Translations under genes and position numbers: made by a program
NCBI GenBank assembly: GCA_965230415.1
Contig: CBDDKZ010000005.1
Coordinates: forward strand, 4,030,001 to 4,094,000
Reading direction: 5' to 3'
Origin: CBDDKZ01 sp965230415
Lineage (GTDB): Bacteria; Bacteroidota; Bacteroidia; Cytophagales; JAAEPT01
Length of the DNA stretch: 64,000 bases
Notes under the pieces: generated by a model
Seen by the model: only the letters and a program-made list of their open reading frames with translations
Told to the model about the DNA's origin: nothing
Database searches by the model: none
Part shown: positions 28,405 through 36,964 of the stretch, piece by piece
Layout: every line of letters starts with the position of its first letter
Numbering within the stretch: the stretch's first letter is position 1

Positions 28405-28591
28405 AGCCGGATAGTTGAAAATAGATATTGTTATTTTAACACTTCTATAAAAATAAACGGTTTTGAACAGGATACAGTTTGGTTTAAAATGTATTATTTT
28501 TAGTTGAAATATAAAAATAGGTATATGTACCTATGAGCTTGTGCAATTACCTGGGTATTATACGAATTTTGAGAAAATAAAAGCCGAGGAA

Positions 28592-29101
28592 TTACTTATT
28601 GTGTTTGAAAGCTTCATTTAATTCTTTGAAATCGAGTTTTCCGTTGGTGGATTTCAGGTAATTTAAGATTACTATTGATTTTTTGATACGTGTGTCGCTA
28701 TTCTTATACTTACTTACAATATAAATCAGGTTGCGCTGTTTGCCCGGTGTGAGTGCATGAAAGAAGTGGCTTCCTTCTTCATCTTGATTTAATAGTTCTT
28801 CAAACTCAGGGGGTAATGGCATTCCATACTTGGATTCGTCAGGTGTGAGCTTAACTTCCAGTTCATCACCGATAGCTACCCCTAATTGAGACCGTATTTC
28901 TTTGTTGATATTTATGAAGTATTGTCCATTACCATGTGGCATTAATGCAACAGGAATTTTTATGTTGTTATTAATTACAGCATTGAACCGGGTATGTTTA
29001 TTTTTCAGCACTTGTTCGGAAACATCTAATGGCACCATTAAGCAGATATTCCAGACAGCTGATTTAATCTTTTCCAAAGTTGATGCAAATTCGTAAGTCA
29101 C
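28592..29101 (-). CDS. YdeI/OmpD-associated protein with DUF1905 domain
   Basis: A 169-residue cytoplasmic protein. The N-terminal ~85 residues match DUF1905 (FASTLEKIKSAVWNICLMVP … VALMPHGNGQYFININKEIR … LGVAIGDELEVKLTPDES). The C-terminal part (LPPEFEELLNQDEEGSHFFH, LTPGKQRNLIYIVSKYKNSD) is the bacteriocin-protection YdeI/OmpD-associated domain. Members of this family have been linked to antimicrobial-peptide or stress resistance, but the mechanism is not established. The start is GTG at 29101, sharing a GTGA overlap with the stop of the preceding gene, so the pair is translationally coupled. Confidence 0.82.
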   Translation of the reverse strand: MTYEFASTLEKIKSAVWNICLMVPLDVSEQVLKNKHTRFNAVINNNIKIPVALMPHGNGQYFININKEIRSQLGVAIGDELEVKLTPDESKYGMPLPPEFEELLNQDEEGSHFFHALTPGKQRNLIYIVSKYKNSDTRIKKSIVILNYLKSTNGKLDFKELNEAFKHNK

Positions 29102-29898
29102 TTGTTTTTGCCGTTTTTTAGTTCTTTGATGAATTTATAACTTCCACGGTGTTTAATCAAAATCAATTTACTTAAATCGATGGTTTGCATAAAATTTTTT
29201 CCGTAAAGACGTTTTAATTGTGGTTCGGAGAAGCGTTGTTTTTTGTTAGGATCATAATAGAATTTAAATGAGGCTTTTTCGGCAACCAATCGGAAACCCA
29301 GTTTCTCATAGCTTTTTCCCTGCGACCAATCTTTATCAGCATAGGTCATTATATCATCTGGCTGATGTAAACTGATAAAATAGTGCAACAATTTGGATAG
29401 TCCTCCAACGACGGTTACTTCACCTGAATTGCAATACCTGATTAACTCACCGGAGTGAGATGGTATTTCCCTTTTTGTCATATGCCTAATGGGGCCAAAA
29501 GTAGCTAAAGCTACAATTTCGGAGTCTTTTTCCAGGGCATAGCGGTAAGTACATTTTGTCGATCCGCTTAAATGGTTTTTTTCTAGAAAATGATGAGCTA
29601 CCTGTTCACTTACAGTAATGATATTAGTTTTACGCGCAAATATACTTTGATTTTTCCCAAGCATTGATCTTATGCGTTCCTTTATAATGTGCTCTTTGTT
29701 AACCCATTGGTCCTCCCAGACTGATATTCCCCAGGGAAGGGTGCTGACATTATCTGGGTAGGTCGATCCTAGTTTATTATAATAAATAAAAAGGTCAAAA
29801 TGCTCAAAATAGAACTGTGTGCTATAGATATCAATAGGCTTTACCTTAAACCTGTATTGATCAAGTGATTCTAAAAACGATAAAAAACGCTCTGGCAA
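29098..29898 (-). CDS. GNAT-like domain protein resembling phage/homing-associated family
   Basis: A 266-residue protein. The central to C-terminal part has a GNAT-like arrangement: STKCTYRYALEKDSEIVALA, FGPIRHMTKRE, ELIRYCNSGEVTVVGGLSKL, then DIMTYADKDWSQGKSYEKLG and FKFYYDP. This pattern (self-contained 'G-G-x-S-K-L … Y-A-D-x-x-W-S-x-G … Y-x-K-L-G-F') is what I recall from phage-borne proteins annotated as Hef-like homing endonucleases, but no nuclease motif is visible here. The only in-frame canonical start is TTG (29898); a stop lies just upstream, so the N-terminus may be imperfectly defined. Coupled to the YdeI-type gene by a 4-nt overlap. Function unknown. Confidence 0.6.
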   Translation of the reverse strand: MPERFLSFLESLDQYRFKVKPIDIYSTQFYFEHFDLFIYYNKLGSTYPDNVSTLPWGISVWEDQWVNKEHIIKERIRSMLGKNQSIFARKTNIITVSEQVAHHFLEKNHLSGSTKCTYRYALEKDSEIVALATFGPIRHMTKREIPSHSGELIRYCNSGEVTVVGGLSKLLHYFISLHQPDDIMTYADKDWSQGKSYEKLGFRLVAEKASFKFYYDPNKKQRFSEPQLKRLYGKNFMQTIDLSKLILIKHRGSYKFIKELKNGKNK

Positions 29899-30061
29899 AT
29901 GAACTTCAATGACTTGTTAGTAGTGATCAAAATAGCTATAATTTTGAGAAAAGAGCAAAAAAAATTTAATTAGAAGAATTAATTACATTAGATTATATGT
30001 TTTAGTTTTGACATAACGTTAAATAAATAGAGTAAACCTGCTCTCAATAACCTGTTTAAAG

Positions 30062-31330
30062 ATGCAAATTAAATTAGTACAGTTATTTAGATTAATAGTA
30101 GCAACACTTTTTATTTTTTCTGCCGTGGCCAAATTGGTCGATTTATCATTCTTCGATGAATTGGTAGCAGAATTACTTATAGGCGAAGATTACGGGAATT
30201 ATCCCACCGCCGGCTTTTGGGTACAGGTTTTATCCAGGGTGATTATAAGTGCCGAAATACTATTAGGTATTGCCATTTTACAAGCTCGTTGGTTGAAGAC
30301 CTTGGTGTTACCCACGATAATGATACTGTTAGCTTTGTTTACCATTCACCTTTTTTATGTCTCGTTTGATTTGATGGCAAGCGGTAAAAATTTTAAAGAA
30401 GCTTTTTTGGACGGCAATTGTGGATGTTTTGGCCGCGTTTTGCCTATGGATAATTTGGAGTCTATTCTTAAAAATTTAGTTACCATGGCTCTGACGTTTT
30501 ATATATTTAAAAAATACCAGGAGGATAGGCGCTATTTTGAATTTGGAGCTTATGTTCCTGCGCTTGTGGCAGGAGGAGTCATGTTTTTAACCCTCGCGAT
30601 GACAATCGAAAAATATGAGTCTATGGAACAGGTGAAAAGCTTTACTTATTCCGAACCACAAGATGAATTCGAACGAAATCCGATAGTCGATACAGTGGCA
30701 ACTGTTCATGAAGAAGATACCACGGCACATCAAAATGAAACGGAGATCAAATCCGAAGTAGCGGAAGGAGAAGGTGCTAATAATCCCAATGAAAAAGCAA
30801 CTTCCGATATTGAGGTTGTAAGCCCTGAAAAAGATGATAAAACGAGCTCTGCGGCAATCAAATCTCAAGAAACGAAGCATTCACCTTATGCTCGGTATAC
30901 TGCGTTTAGCGACGGTGTAAAAGCTAATTTGGATAAAGGTAAGAAGCTGGTTTGCTCATTTAGCTTAACTTGTGGTCATTGCCAGGAAGCCTATAAAGAA
31001 ATATGTTCGATAGCCTCAGATCCTAATTTACCACCTGTATTTCTAGTGCTCTATGGAGGAAGTTTTGATTTGAACCATTTCTTTTCACAAGCAGGCTGTA
31101 AGCATCCCTATGTTCTGGTTGAAGATTATGAAGAATTCAAAGAAATTCTTGCAGGGAAAGACTTTCCGCGTATTGATGTACGAACAAATGGAGTGAATGA
31201 TCACACGTGGGACCTTGAGACCTATAACTTCGATTCGTTTACTAACTTTTTTAATATTAAATTAAAGAAGAAATCAAACGATGGAATAATAAGCGATGAA
31301 ATTGAAGAAGGAGGGATGTTTGACTTCTAG
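30062..31330 (+). CDS. MauE/DoxX-type membrane protein fused to thioredoxin-like domain
   Basis: A 422-residue membrane protein. The N-terminal ~185 residues hold four to five helices of the MauE/DoxX type (LVQLFRLIVATLFIFSAVAK; VISAEILLGIAIL-like segment; TLVLPTIMILLALFTIHLFY) with a paired cysteine motif CGCFGR (Cys120, Cys122). A long charged linker (~200-280) rich in Glu, Lys and Thr follows. The C-terminal ~120 residues look like a thioredoxin-like fold with a CGHC pair (residues 304-307) in VCSFSLTCGHCQEAYKEICS. The combination suggests transmembrane thiol-disulfide transfer. It is followed by a secreted small protein gene that may be its partner or a bystander. Confidence 0.72.
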   Translation: MQIKLVQLFRLIVATLFIFSAVAKLVDLSFFDELVAELLIGEDYGNYPTAGFWVQVLSRVIISAEILLGIAILQARWLKTLVLPTIMILLALFTIHLFYVSFDLMASGKNFKEAFLDGNCGCFGRVLPMDNLESILKNLVTMALTFYIFKKYQEDRRYFEFGAYVPALVAGGVMFLTLAMTIEKYESMEQVKSFTYSEPQDEFERNPIVDTVATVHEEDTTAHQNETEIKSEVAEGEGANNPNEKATSDIEVVSPEKDDKTSSAAIKSQETKHSPYARYTAFSDGVKANLDKGKKLVCSFSLTCGHCQEAYKEICSIASDPNLPPVFLVLYGGSFDLNHFFSQAGCKHPYVLVEDYEEFKEILAGKDFPRIDVRTNGVNDHTWDLETYNFDSFTNFFNIKLKKKSNDGIISDEIEEGGMFDF

Positions 31331-31382
31331 CTGATCGTATTTATTGAAGTATATAATAGCTCAAAATTTACCTTTAACTACT

Positions 31383-31853
31383 ATGATGAAATACATTGTT
31401 TTTTTACTGCTTACCGTTTATTTGAATGTTAATACTTTTGCAGGAAGTAATGATCCTATAGAAATTGGGAGAATTACAGGATTTAAAGTAGACAAATTAC
31501 AAAAGGATTTTGTGAAAGCAAGTTTTAATATCGAGATAAAAAACAATACCGGAAGATCGTTTAACGTCAAGCTTAAAAAAGGGAAGCTAAGAAAGAACGA
31601 TGATCGTTTAGGTGATTTAAAGCTCCAGAATAAAATTCATATTTCCAACGAGCAAAAAAGTACTGTTACGTTGAAGGTAAAGGTTCAATTTGACGAACCT
31701 TTAAATCTAATGAAAGAGGGTGCTCAGGCACTGTTCTCCAAGAAAGCTCCGGCTTATTCCTTTTCAGGAATCATTCGTGTATCAAAGTTCATTTTTGTTA
31801 AAAAAATACCTTTCGAATTTAGTAAGCAATTGAATTTGAGTGATTTTGGTTAG
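31383..31853 (+). CDS. Secreted LEA14/WHy-like protein
   Basis: About 157 residues from the ATG-ATG pair at 31383/31386; an earlier in-frame TTG would only add residues in front of the signal peptide MMKYIVFLLLTVYLNVNTFA. The mature protein alternates strands such as ITGFKVDKLQKDFVKASFNI, EIKNNTGRSFNVKLKKGKL and STVTLKVKVQFDEPL, fitting the LEA type-2 (WHy) beta-sandwich that occurs in many Bacteroidota lipoproteins and secreted proteins. No lipobox is seen. Molecular role unknown. It lies 52 nt after the thioredoxin-fusion gene on the same strand and converges with the OmpA-family gene. Confidence 0.7.
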   Translation: MMKYIVFLLLTVYLNVNTFAGSNDPIEIGRITGFKVDKLQKDFVKASFNIEIKNNTGRSFNVKLKKGKLRKNDDRLGDLKLQNKIHISNEQKSTVTLKVKVQFDEPLNLMKEGAQALFSKKAPAYSFSGIIRVSKFIFVKKIPFEFSKQLNLSDFG

Positions 31854-31866
31854 TGCGAACGGGATG

Positions 31867-33942
31867 TTAAAGGATTCGAAATTCTACACGTCTGTTTAAT
31901 TTCTTAGCTTCTTCAGATGCGTTGTTTGTTATTGGCTGACTACCTCCAAAGCCTTTTGCACTTAGGCGTCCGGGTGCTATTCCTTTATCAATTAAGTATT
32001 GCATCACCTTGTTGGCTCGATCTTCACTTAGCTTAATATTCATTTTCTTGTCTCCGGTGTTATCAGTGTGCCCTTCTATTTGGATTTTTAAATCTGAATT
32101 TAGATTTAAAAGCTCCACCAGTTTGTTCAATTCAGGTAATGATTGCGGGAGCATTACATCTTTCGTCCTTACAAAAAAAACGTTGTTAAGGCGAATGGTA
32201 GACCCTTTTTCTATAGGAACAAGGTGTAGGTTTTTGTTAATCTTTTCGTAATGATCCAATTGGGTAAGGTCAATACTCTCTCGTATGGAGTAATAATTAT
32301 TGGAGATAGCATAAAAACTATAATTCTTCTTTTCAGGCAGAATGATTTCAAAATGTCCCGTTTTGGGGTCAGAAATGGCTGTTCCGAGTTCTTTGTCTGT
32401 TTCCATGTCGTGGTACGTGATATGAGCACCTATAGGCCGCCCCGTTTTATCATCATATACTGTTCCATTAATAATGATAACCGGATCCGGACGAGCACTT
32501 TCGGGGAGTTTTACAGCAAAGATATCATCTGAACGAGATTTGCCTCTATAGTTGGAAACAAAGAAACCATATTCACCGGAAGCCGGAATTGAAAAATAAG
32601 TTTCGGCATCTCCTGTGTTGATATCAGGTCCGAGGTTCATTGGAGGAGACCAGTTGGTCCAGGTATTATCGAGTCGTTTTGAAACGAAGAGATCATAACT
32701 GCCATAACCTGGGTGCCCCTCACTGCTGAAGTAGAGTGTTCTCAAATCGGGAGCAAGAAAGGGGGTGCCTTCTGTTTTATTTGTATTAATAACTTCACCC
32801 AGATGCTTAGGAGTTGAATACTGCAATTCGCTCTCTTTGAAGCTAACATAAAGATCTCCATTGTTAGTATTGGCCTTTTTTTGCATCATAAGGAGTAAAA
32901 TGTTGCCATCAGAGCTGATAAAGAATGAAGAATACACTCCTTTATGGTTGAAATTACGAATTTTGATTCCTTCAGGTCGGCTCCATTTGTTATTGGACTT
33001 TTTTTCAATTTTCGATATTCCACGTCTGATGTATTTACCGTCCTCATAATATCCTTTTATGTACATAATATTGCCATCAGAAGAAATATTGATGAAGGTA
33101 TTGTCTTGGTTTGGCTGGTTAACATTACGGTTTGCTTTAGCCGATTGTGTTATTTCACCATCGGACATGTTGGCGAAATAAATGTTTTCCAGTCCGGTAT
33201 CCCTGGTGAACCAAATTTTTTCTCCTCCGGCTGTGACTACCGGTGCGATTTCAAAAAAATTGGTGTTGATCTTGGAACCCAGATTTTTTCTGGACACTTC
33301 TCCTTTTTTATACGCAATGTCGCAATAAGGTGTATACTCTGAGTATTCGATCTCTACGGCTTCTATTTCTACTTTTTTGTCACGTTTGTCAGTATAAAAT
33401 CCAAACCATGATTCCCCGTTTTCCAATACACACAGCCCTTCATATATGAGTATTCTTTCTCCTTCCTGCTCCAAAGTTATTTTGAGCACGTTATCGACGC
33501 ATATTATTTTTAAGTTACTGTGCTTATCGGGAGCAAAACTAAGAGGTTGTATTTTGTCCAGGAGCGTGTCAATAATTCTGTTGTGATTCTCATGTGTAAT
33601 TAACGTACTATATTGATATGAGCCTACCCGTGGGTCGATGTCTATAACTATTCCCTTGTGGTTCCAGTGATCTGCACCCAAAACGAACTGAAGATGGTCA
33701 AAGGATACAATGTGAATATCAAATTTGAAGTCCTTTTTGAAATCTATTGGCTGGTAATTGAGAGCCGTACATGAACTTCCAAGTTCAAGGTGACCGTTAG
33801 TAATTCTGAAATTAGGAGCGTTAGGGTTTGTTTTTACCCAATGTAAACTTGTGTTGGAAAAATAATCCGCCCATTCGGCTTTTTGAGCCAAATTTGGTGT
33901 CAAAACCACTAACAGGATTAAACAAAATATTGAAAGTTTCAT
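31867..33942 (-). CDS. OmpA-family protein with PD40 propeller
   Basis: A 691-residue protein with a signal peptide (MKLSIFCLILLVVLTPNLAQ). Residues ~25-205 resemble a concanavalin-like (LamG/DUF1961-type) beta-sandwich. Residues ~230-490 contain PD40/WD40-like blades (TPFLAPDLRTLYFSSEGHPG, YDLFVSKRL, FSIPASGEYGFFVSNYRGKS). A carboxypeptidase-regulatory-like beta domain (NGTVYDDKTGRPIGAHITYH) follows, and the last ~115 residues are OmpA-like: IQIEGHTDNTGDKKMNIKLS, RANKVMQYLIDKG and RLSAKGFGGSQPI, which bind peptidoglycan. It likely anchors an outer-membrane/periplasmic complex. It resembles the PorE/SprE-associated and TolB-Pal-like fusions of Bacteroidota; no specific assignment is possible. 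Confidence 0.87.
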   Translation of the reverse strand: MKLSIFCLILLVVLTPNLAQKAEWADYFSNTSLHWVKTNPNAPNFRITNGHLELGSSCTALNYQPIDFKKDFKFDIHIVSFDHLQFVLGADHWNHKGIVIDIDPRVGSYQYSTLITHENHNRIIDTLLDKIQPLSFAPDKHSNLKIICVDNVLKITLEQEGERILIYEGLCVLENGESWFGFYTDKRDKKVEIEAVEIEYSEYTPYCDIAYKKGEVSRKNLGSKINTNFFEIAPVVTAGGEKIWFTRDTGLENIYFANMSDGEITQSAKANRNVNQPNQDNTFINISSDGNIMYIKGYYEDGKYIRRGISKIEKKSNNKWSRPEGIKIRNFNHKGVYSSFFISSDGNILLLMMQKKANTNNGDLYVSFKESELQYSTPKHLGEVINTNKTEGTPFLAPDLRTLYFSSEGHPGYGSYDLFVSKRLDNTWTNWSPPMNLGPDINTGDAETYFSIPASGEYGFFVSNYRGKSRSDDIFAVKLPESARPDPVIIINGTVYDDKTGRPIGAHITYHDMETDKELGTAISDPKTGHFEIILPEKKNYSFYAISNNYYSIRESIDLTQLDHYEKINKNLHLVPIEKGSTIRLNNVFFVRTKDVMLPQSLPELNKLVELLNLNSDLKIQIEGHTDNTGDKKMNIKLSEDRANKVMQYLIDKGIAPGRLSAKGFGGSQPITNNASEEAKKLNRRVEFRIL

Positions 33943-34097
33943 CTATTCAATTGATGTTCTTTTACTTATAAGCGTACCAGGGTATGTATATAGTCTTACC
34001 TGCTTAGATATACGTTATTTAAAGAAAAAGGGTGTTTTTTTTGAAAAATAGTTTATTAACAATAAATGTAGATATAGACTACTTCCGGTGTACGCGA

Positions 34098-34625
34098 TTA
34101 CCAGGTGTCCACTTCTTCGACCACTTCAACTTCTCCAATTATTTTTTGTTTAAATCCGTCCAATAATTTAGTGGTGTTAGTGGCCGTTTGTGATTTAATA
34201 GAATCCCATACGCCAGGTTTAATTTGGTACTTATCACATTCCGATGTTTCACTTTCCAGAGGGCCGCAATTTTTATGTGCCGCTGTATGGGTGAAATTTG
34301 TTAGTTTGTATTTATAAGCACCATCTTTGACAAGAAGCGAAAATCGAAATCTAATCTTTGCGTGTTCGGTAATTCCTCTTTTTACGCTCGCATAATTTGC
34401 CATCACAAAACCTTCACATATTAACTTTCCTTTTTCATTTGACTTGATCACCCAACGATGATCCCGGGCAAACTTTGTCGCTCTGGCTTGTATTAATTGA
34501 GCAGACATTTCAATATTAACCAATTCTTGATAGGTGATTTTTTGGGTCTTTTCATCGATAGGTAATTGGGCAAATACAATTTGAGCACTTAGTGCCAATG
34601 CAAAAAGCAAAGAAGTTCTTTTCAT
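34098..34625 (-). CDS. DUF4468 domain secreted protein
   Basis: A 175-residue protein with a signal peptide (MKRTSLLFALALSAQIVFA). The start of the mature chain (LPIDEKTQKITYQELVNIE) is the hallmark of DUF4468, a TBP-like fold found almost only in Bacteroidota. Further conserved pieces are AHKNCGPL and KYKLTNFTH. The family has no known biochemical function. It is a single gene; 33943-34097 downstream contains no other ORF that I can support. Confidence 0.78.
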   Translation of the reverse strand: MKRTSLLFALALSAQIVFAQLPIDEKTQKITYQELVNIEMSAQLIQARATKFARDHRWVIKSNEKGKLICEGFVMANYASVKRGITEHAKIRFRFSLLVKDGAYKYKLTNFTHTAAHKNCGPLESETSECDKYQIKPGVWDSIKSQTATNTTKLLDGFKQKIIGEVEVVEEVDTW

Positions 34626-34685
34626 TTTTGTATAGTTTAGGTGTAAGTGTTTATTAAATATACTGAATTAATTCGTTATAATCCT

Positions 34686-34693
34686 TAATTTTG
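34686..34693 (+). promoter_or_regulatory. -7 element upstream of the small membrane protein/CLC/SDR unit
   Basis: TAATTTTG matches TAnnTTTG and lies 33 nt before the ATG at 34727. A weak CTG sits in the -33 region. It argues that translation starts at 34727 rather than at the TTG at 34691, which overlaps the element. Confidence 0.35.
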
Positions 34694-34726
34694 GTCGTTA
34701 ATATAAACAGGTTCTTTCCTGCGCTG

Positions 34727-34924
34727 ATGAACAATCTTAATAATTTGATCAAAGTAAAAGCCTCAACTAATGAAACTCCAGATGGCGGGTTTGCGGCAGA
34801 AGTAATTCATGAAAAGAAAGCTAAAAAGGAGACTGAAGTACCCTGGTTTCCTATTGTTATGATTATTCTTGGCACTGCTTTTTATTTAGGTTGGATGATA
34901 TTTAGGCCGAAGCGTTCCCGTTAG
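34727..34924 (+). CDS. Small single-pass membrane protein (65 aa)
   Basis: A 65-residue protein beginning MNNLNNLIKVKAS. A soluble polar part is followed by one hydrophobic helix (WFPIVMIILGTAFYLGWMIF) and a basic end RPKRSR, so the C-terminus is likely cytoplasmic. No family recognised. It precedes the CLC-family gene by only 6 nt and is probably cotranscribed with it and the SDR gene; an accessory role for the channel is possible but inferred. An alternative upstream TTG start would overlap the putative promoter. Confidence 0.55.
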   Translation: MNNLNNLIKVKASTNETPDGGFAAEVIHEKKAKKETEVPWFPIVMIILGTAFYLGWMIFRPKRSR

Positions 34925-34930
34925 TTACTT

Positions 34931-36220
34931 ATGAAAAATGTATCGCCTCAGTCTTTAGCATTGGTTCCGTCGTTAACATTTCTATTGAAATGGACATTAC
35001 TGAGTTTATTGGTAGGTGCGTTAGCAGGGGCCTCTTCGGCATTTTTCCTTTGGTCCTTAAAAGAAGCCACAGAATGGCGTAATGCGCATAGGTGGATCGT
35101 ATGGTTTTTGCCCTTTGGTGGATTAATCATAGGATTAGCTTATCATTACTTGGGAACAAGTGTGGTGAGAGGCAATAATCAGCTGTTAGATGAATTTCAC
35201 AAACCTGAGAAAATAATCCCATTTAAGATGGCTCCACTTGTTTTGTTTGGCACTATTGCTACGCATTTTTTTGGTGGTTCTGCCGGTCGTGAAGGAACCG
35301 CAGTTCAAATTGGAGGTGCTATTGCCGATCAATTTACGAGGCTTTTTAAGTTCAAACACAGAGATCGTCGTATTTTATTGCTTATGGGAGTAAGTGCCGG
35401 TTTTGCTTCTGTTTTTGGAACTCCACTGGCCGGAACAATTTTTGCGCTTGAAGTTTTTATAGTTGGGCGCATGCGTTATGAAGCGTTGATACCCACTTTG
35501 ATAACAGCAGTATTTGCACATTATTGCTGTCATGAGCTACTTCAGCTCGTTCATGTGCATCACACGCAGTACCTTGTTAGTGAAGTTCCCAAATTGAGTA
35601 TTTCAGCTGTTTTATGGTCCCTATTAGCTGGCCTCGTATTTGGATTAGGGGGTAGGTTGTTTTCTCAGGCAACACATTTTTGGGGAAACTTCTTCAAAAA
35701 GTATATTGCTTATCCACCGTTAAGACCAGTAATAGGAGGGCTAGCGTTGGCTTTGGTTGTCTGGATAATGGGAACTCACCGCTATATTGGTTTGGGAGTA
35801 CCTGTTATTGAAGCTTCTTTTCAGGAGTACGGTTATTTTTACGACTTTATATTAAAAGTACTTTTTACCTCATTTACGCTGGGTGCTGGGTTTAAAGGAG
35901 GAGAGGTTACTCCGTTGTTCTTTGTGGGAGCAACCCTGGGAAATACATTGTCTCTTTTTGTGCCTCTTCCAATGGCGCTAATGGCAGGTATGGGATTTGT
36001 GGCTGTTTTTTCCGGAGCTACAAATACCCCCATCGCATGTACTGTGATGGGAATAGAATTATTTGGGATAGAATGTGGTGTTTTTATTGCTATAGCTTGT
36101 TTTGTAGCGTACCTGTTTTCAGGACACACGGGAATTTATCAATCACAAATTGTGGGTAGCCCAAAACATTTATTGTTTGGTCGCATTAAAGGAAGAAAGC
36201 TGGGAGATTTGAAGAAATGA
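34931..36220 (+). CDS. CLC-family anion transporter
   Basis: A 429-residue voltage-gated chloride channel/EriC family protein with about ten membrane helices. Family motifs: GGSAGREGTAVQIGGAIAD (the conserved glutamate of the second signature motif), VFGTPLAGTIFALEVF and GGEVTPLFFVGATLG (third region). The first signature, normally GSGIP, is here VVRGNNQLLDEFH, so the serine that coordinates chloride in classical CLC proteins is missing. Bacterial CLC proteins with altered first motifs include the fluoride/proton antiporters, but selectivity cannot be decided from sequence. Overlaps the SDR gene by 4 nt and follows a small membrane protein by 6 nt. Confidence 0.85.
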   Translation: MKNVSPQSLALVPSLTFLLKWTLLSLLVGALAGASSAFFLWSLKEATEWRNAHRWIVWFLPFGGLIIGLAYHYLGTSVVRGNNQLLDEFHKPEKIIPFKMAPLVLFGTIATHFFGGSAGREGTAVQIGGAIADQFTRLFKFKHRDRRILLLMGVSAGFASVFGTPLAGTIFALEVFIVGRMRYEALIPTLITAVFAHYCCHELLQLVHVHHTQYLVSEVPKLSISAVLWSLLAGLVFGLGGRLFSQATHFWGNFFKKYIAYPPLRPVIGGLALALVVWIMGTHRYIGLGVPVIEASFQEYGYFYDFILKVLFTSFTLGAGFKGGEVTPLFFVGATLGNTLSLFVPLPMALMAGMGFVAVFSGATNTPIACTVMGIELFGIECGVFIAIACFVAYLFSGHTGIYQSQIVGSPKHLLFGRIKGRKLGDLKK

Positions 36221-36927
36221 AGCATGTACTAATTACAGGTTGTAGCTCGGGAATAGGGAATGGCTTGTGTAACTATTACTTACAACAAGGGGATCGTGTA
36301 ACAGGTATTAGCAGAAGTGTGCCAAAAGACTTAATTAACCACGATCTATTTCGTTTTATTCAATTGGACCTGACTGAATTCGAGGATGTTGTGACGAATT
36401 TAAAAACTGCACTTACAGATTGTCAAAACATTGACGTTGTGATCTTGAATGCAGGTATATTGGGGAATATCGCTGACCTAAAAGACAGTACTATTGAACA
36501 TTTAAAGCACGTAATGGATACTAATTTATGGAGTAACAAGGTTTTTTTGGATACGCTTTGTGATGCGGGTATAAGCACAAAGAAAGTAGTAGCTATGTCT
36601 TCCGGAGCCAGCGTGAATGGAAATCGGGGCTGGTCGGGCTATTCTTTGTCCAAGTCGGCTTTAAATATGTTGATGAAACTATATGCGGCAGAAAACCCTG
36701 AAACATTGTATTATGCTTTTGCTCCGGGGCTCATTGATACACCAATGCAGGATTACCTGAATGAAGAGGTAGATGAGGAAAAATTTACTTCTGTGAAGCG
36801 GATAAAAGCGGCGCGAAATACACCCGGAATGCTATCTCCCGAAGAAGCAGCTCCTATATTAGCCAAAGGAATTGCTGCCCTCGATAATTATGACAATGGA
36901 AGTTTTGTCGATGTTCGAAAAATGTGA
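36217..36927 (+). CDS. Short-chain dehydrogenase/reductase
   Basis: A 236-residue SDR-family enzyme. The N-terminal NAD(P) motif is VLITGCSSGIGNGL; NAGILG marks the N-A-G motif and AMSSGASVNGN the catalytic serine region; the active-site Y-x-x-x-K is YSLSK (in WSGYSLSKSALNML). The C-terminal FAPGLIDTPMQDYL is characteristic of the classical subfamily. The oxidised substrate is unknown. Its ATG overlaps the end of the CLC gene (ATGA), so translation is coupled, though a functional connection with anion transport is not apparent. Confidence 0.88.
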   Translation: MKHVLITGCSSGIGNGLCNYYLQQGDRVTGISRSVPKDLINHDLFRFIQLDLTEFEDVVTNLKTALTDCQNIDVVILNAGILGNIADLKDSTIEHLKHVMDTNLWSNKVFLDTLCDAGISTKKVVAMSSGASVNGNRGWSGYSLSKSALNMLMKLYAAENPETLYYAFAPGLIDTPMQDYLNEEVDEEKFTSVKRIKAARNTPGMLSPEEAAPILAKGIAALDNYDNGSFVDVRKM

Positions 36928-36964
36928 TTTCCACTTAAGAATTATTTAACCGGGCAATTTCCAC

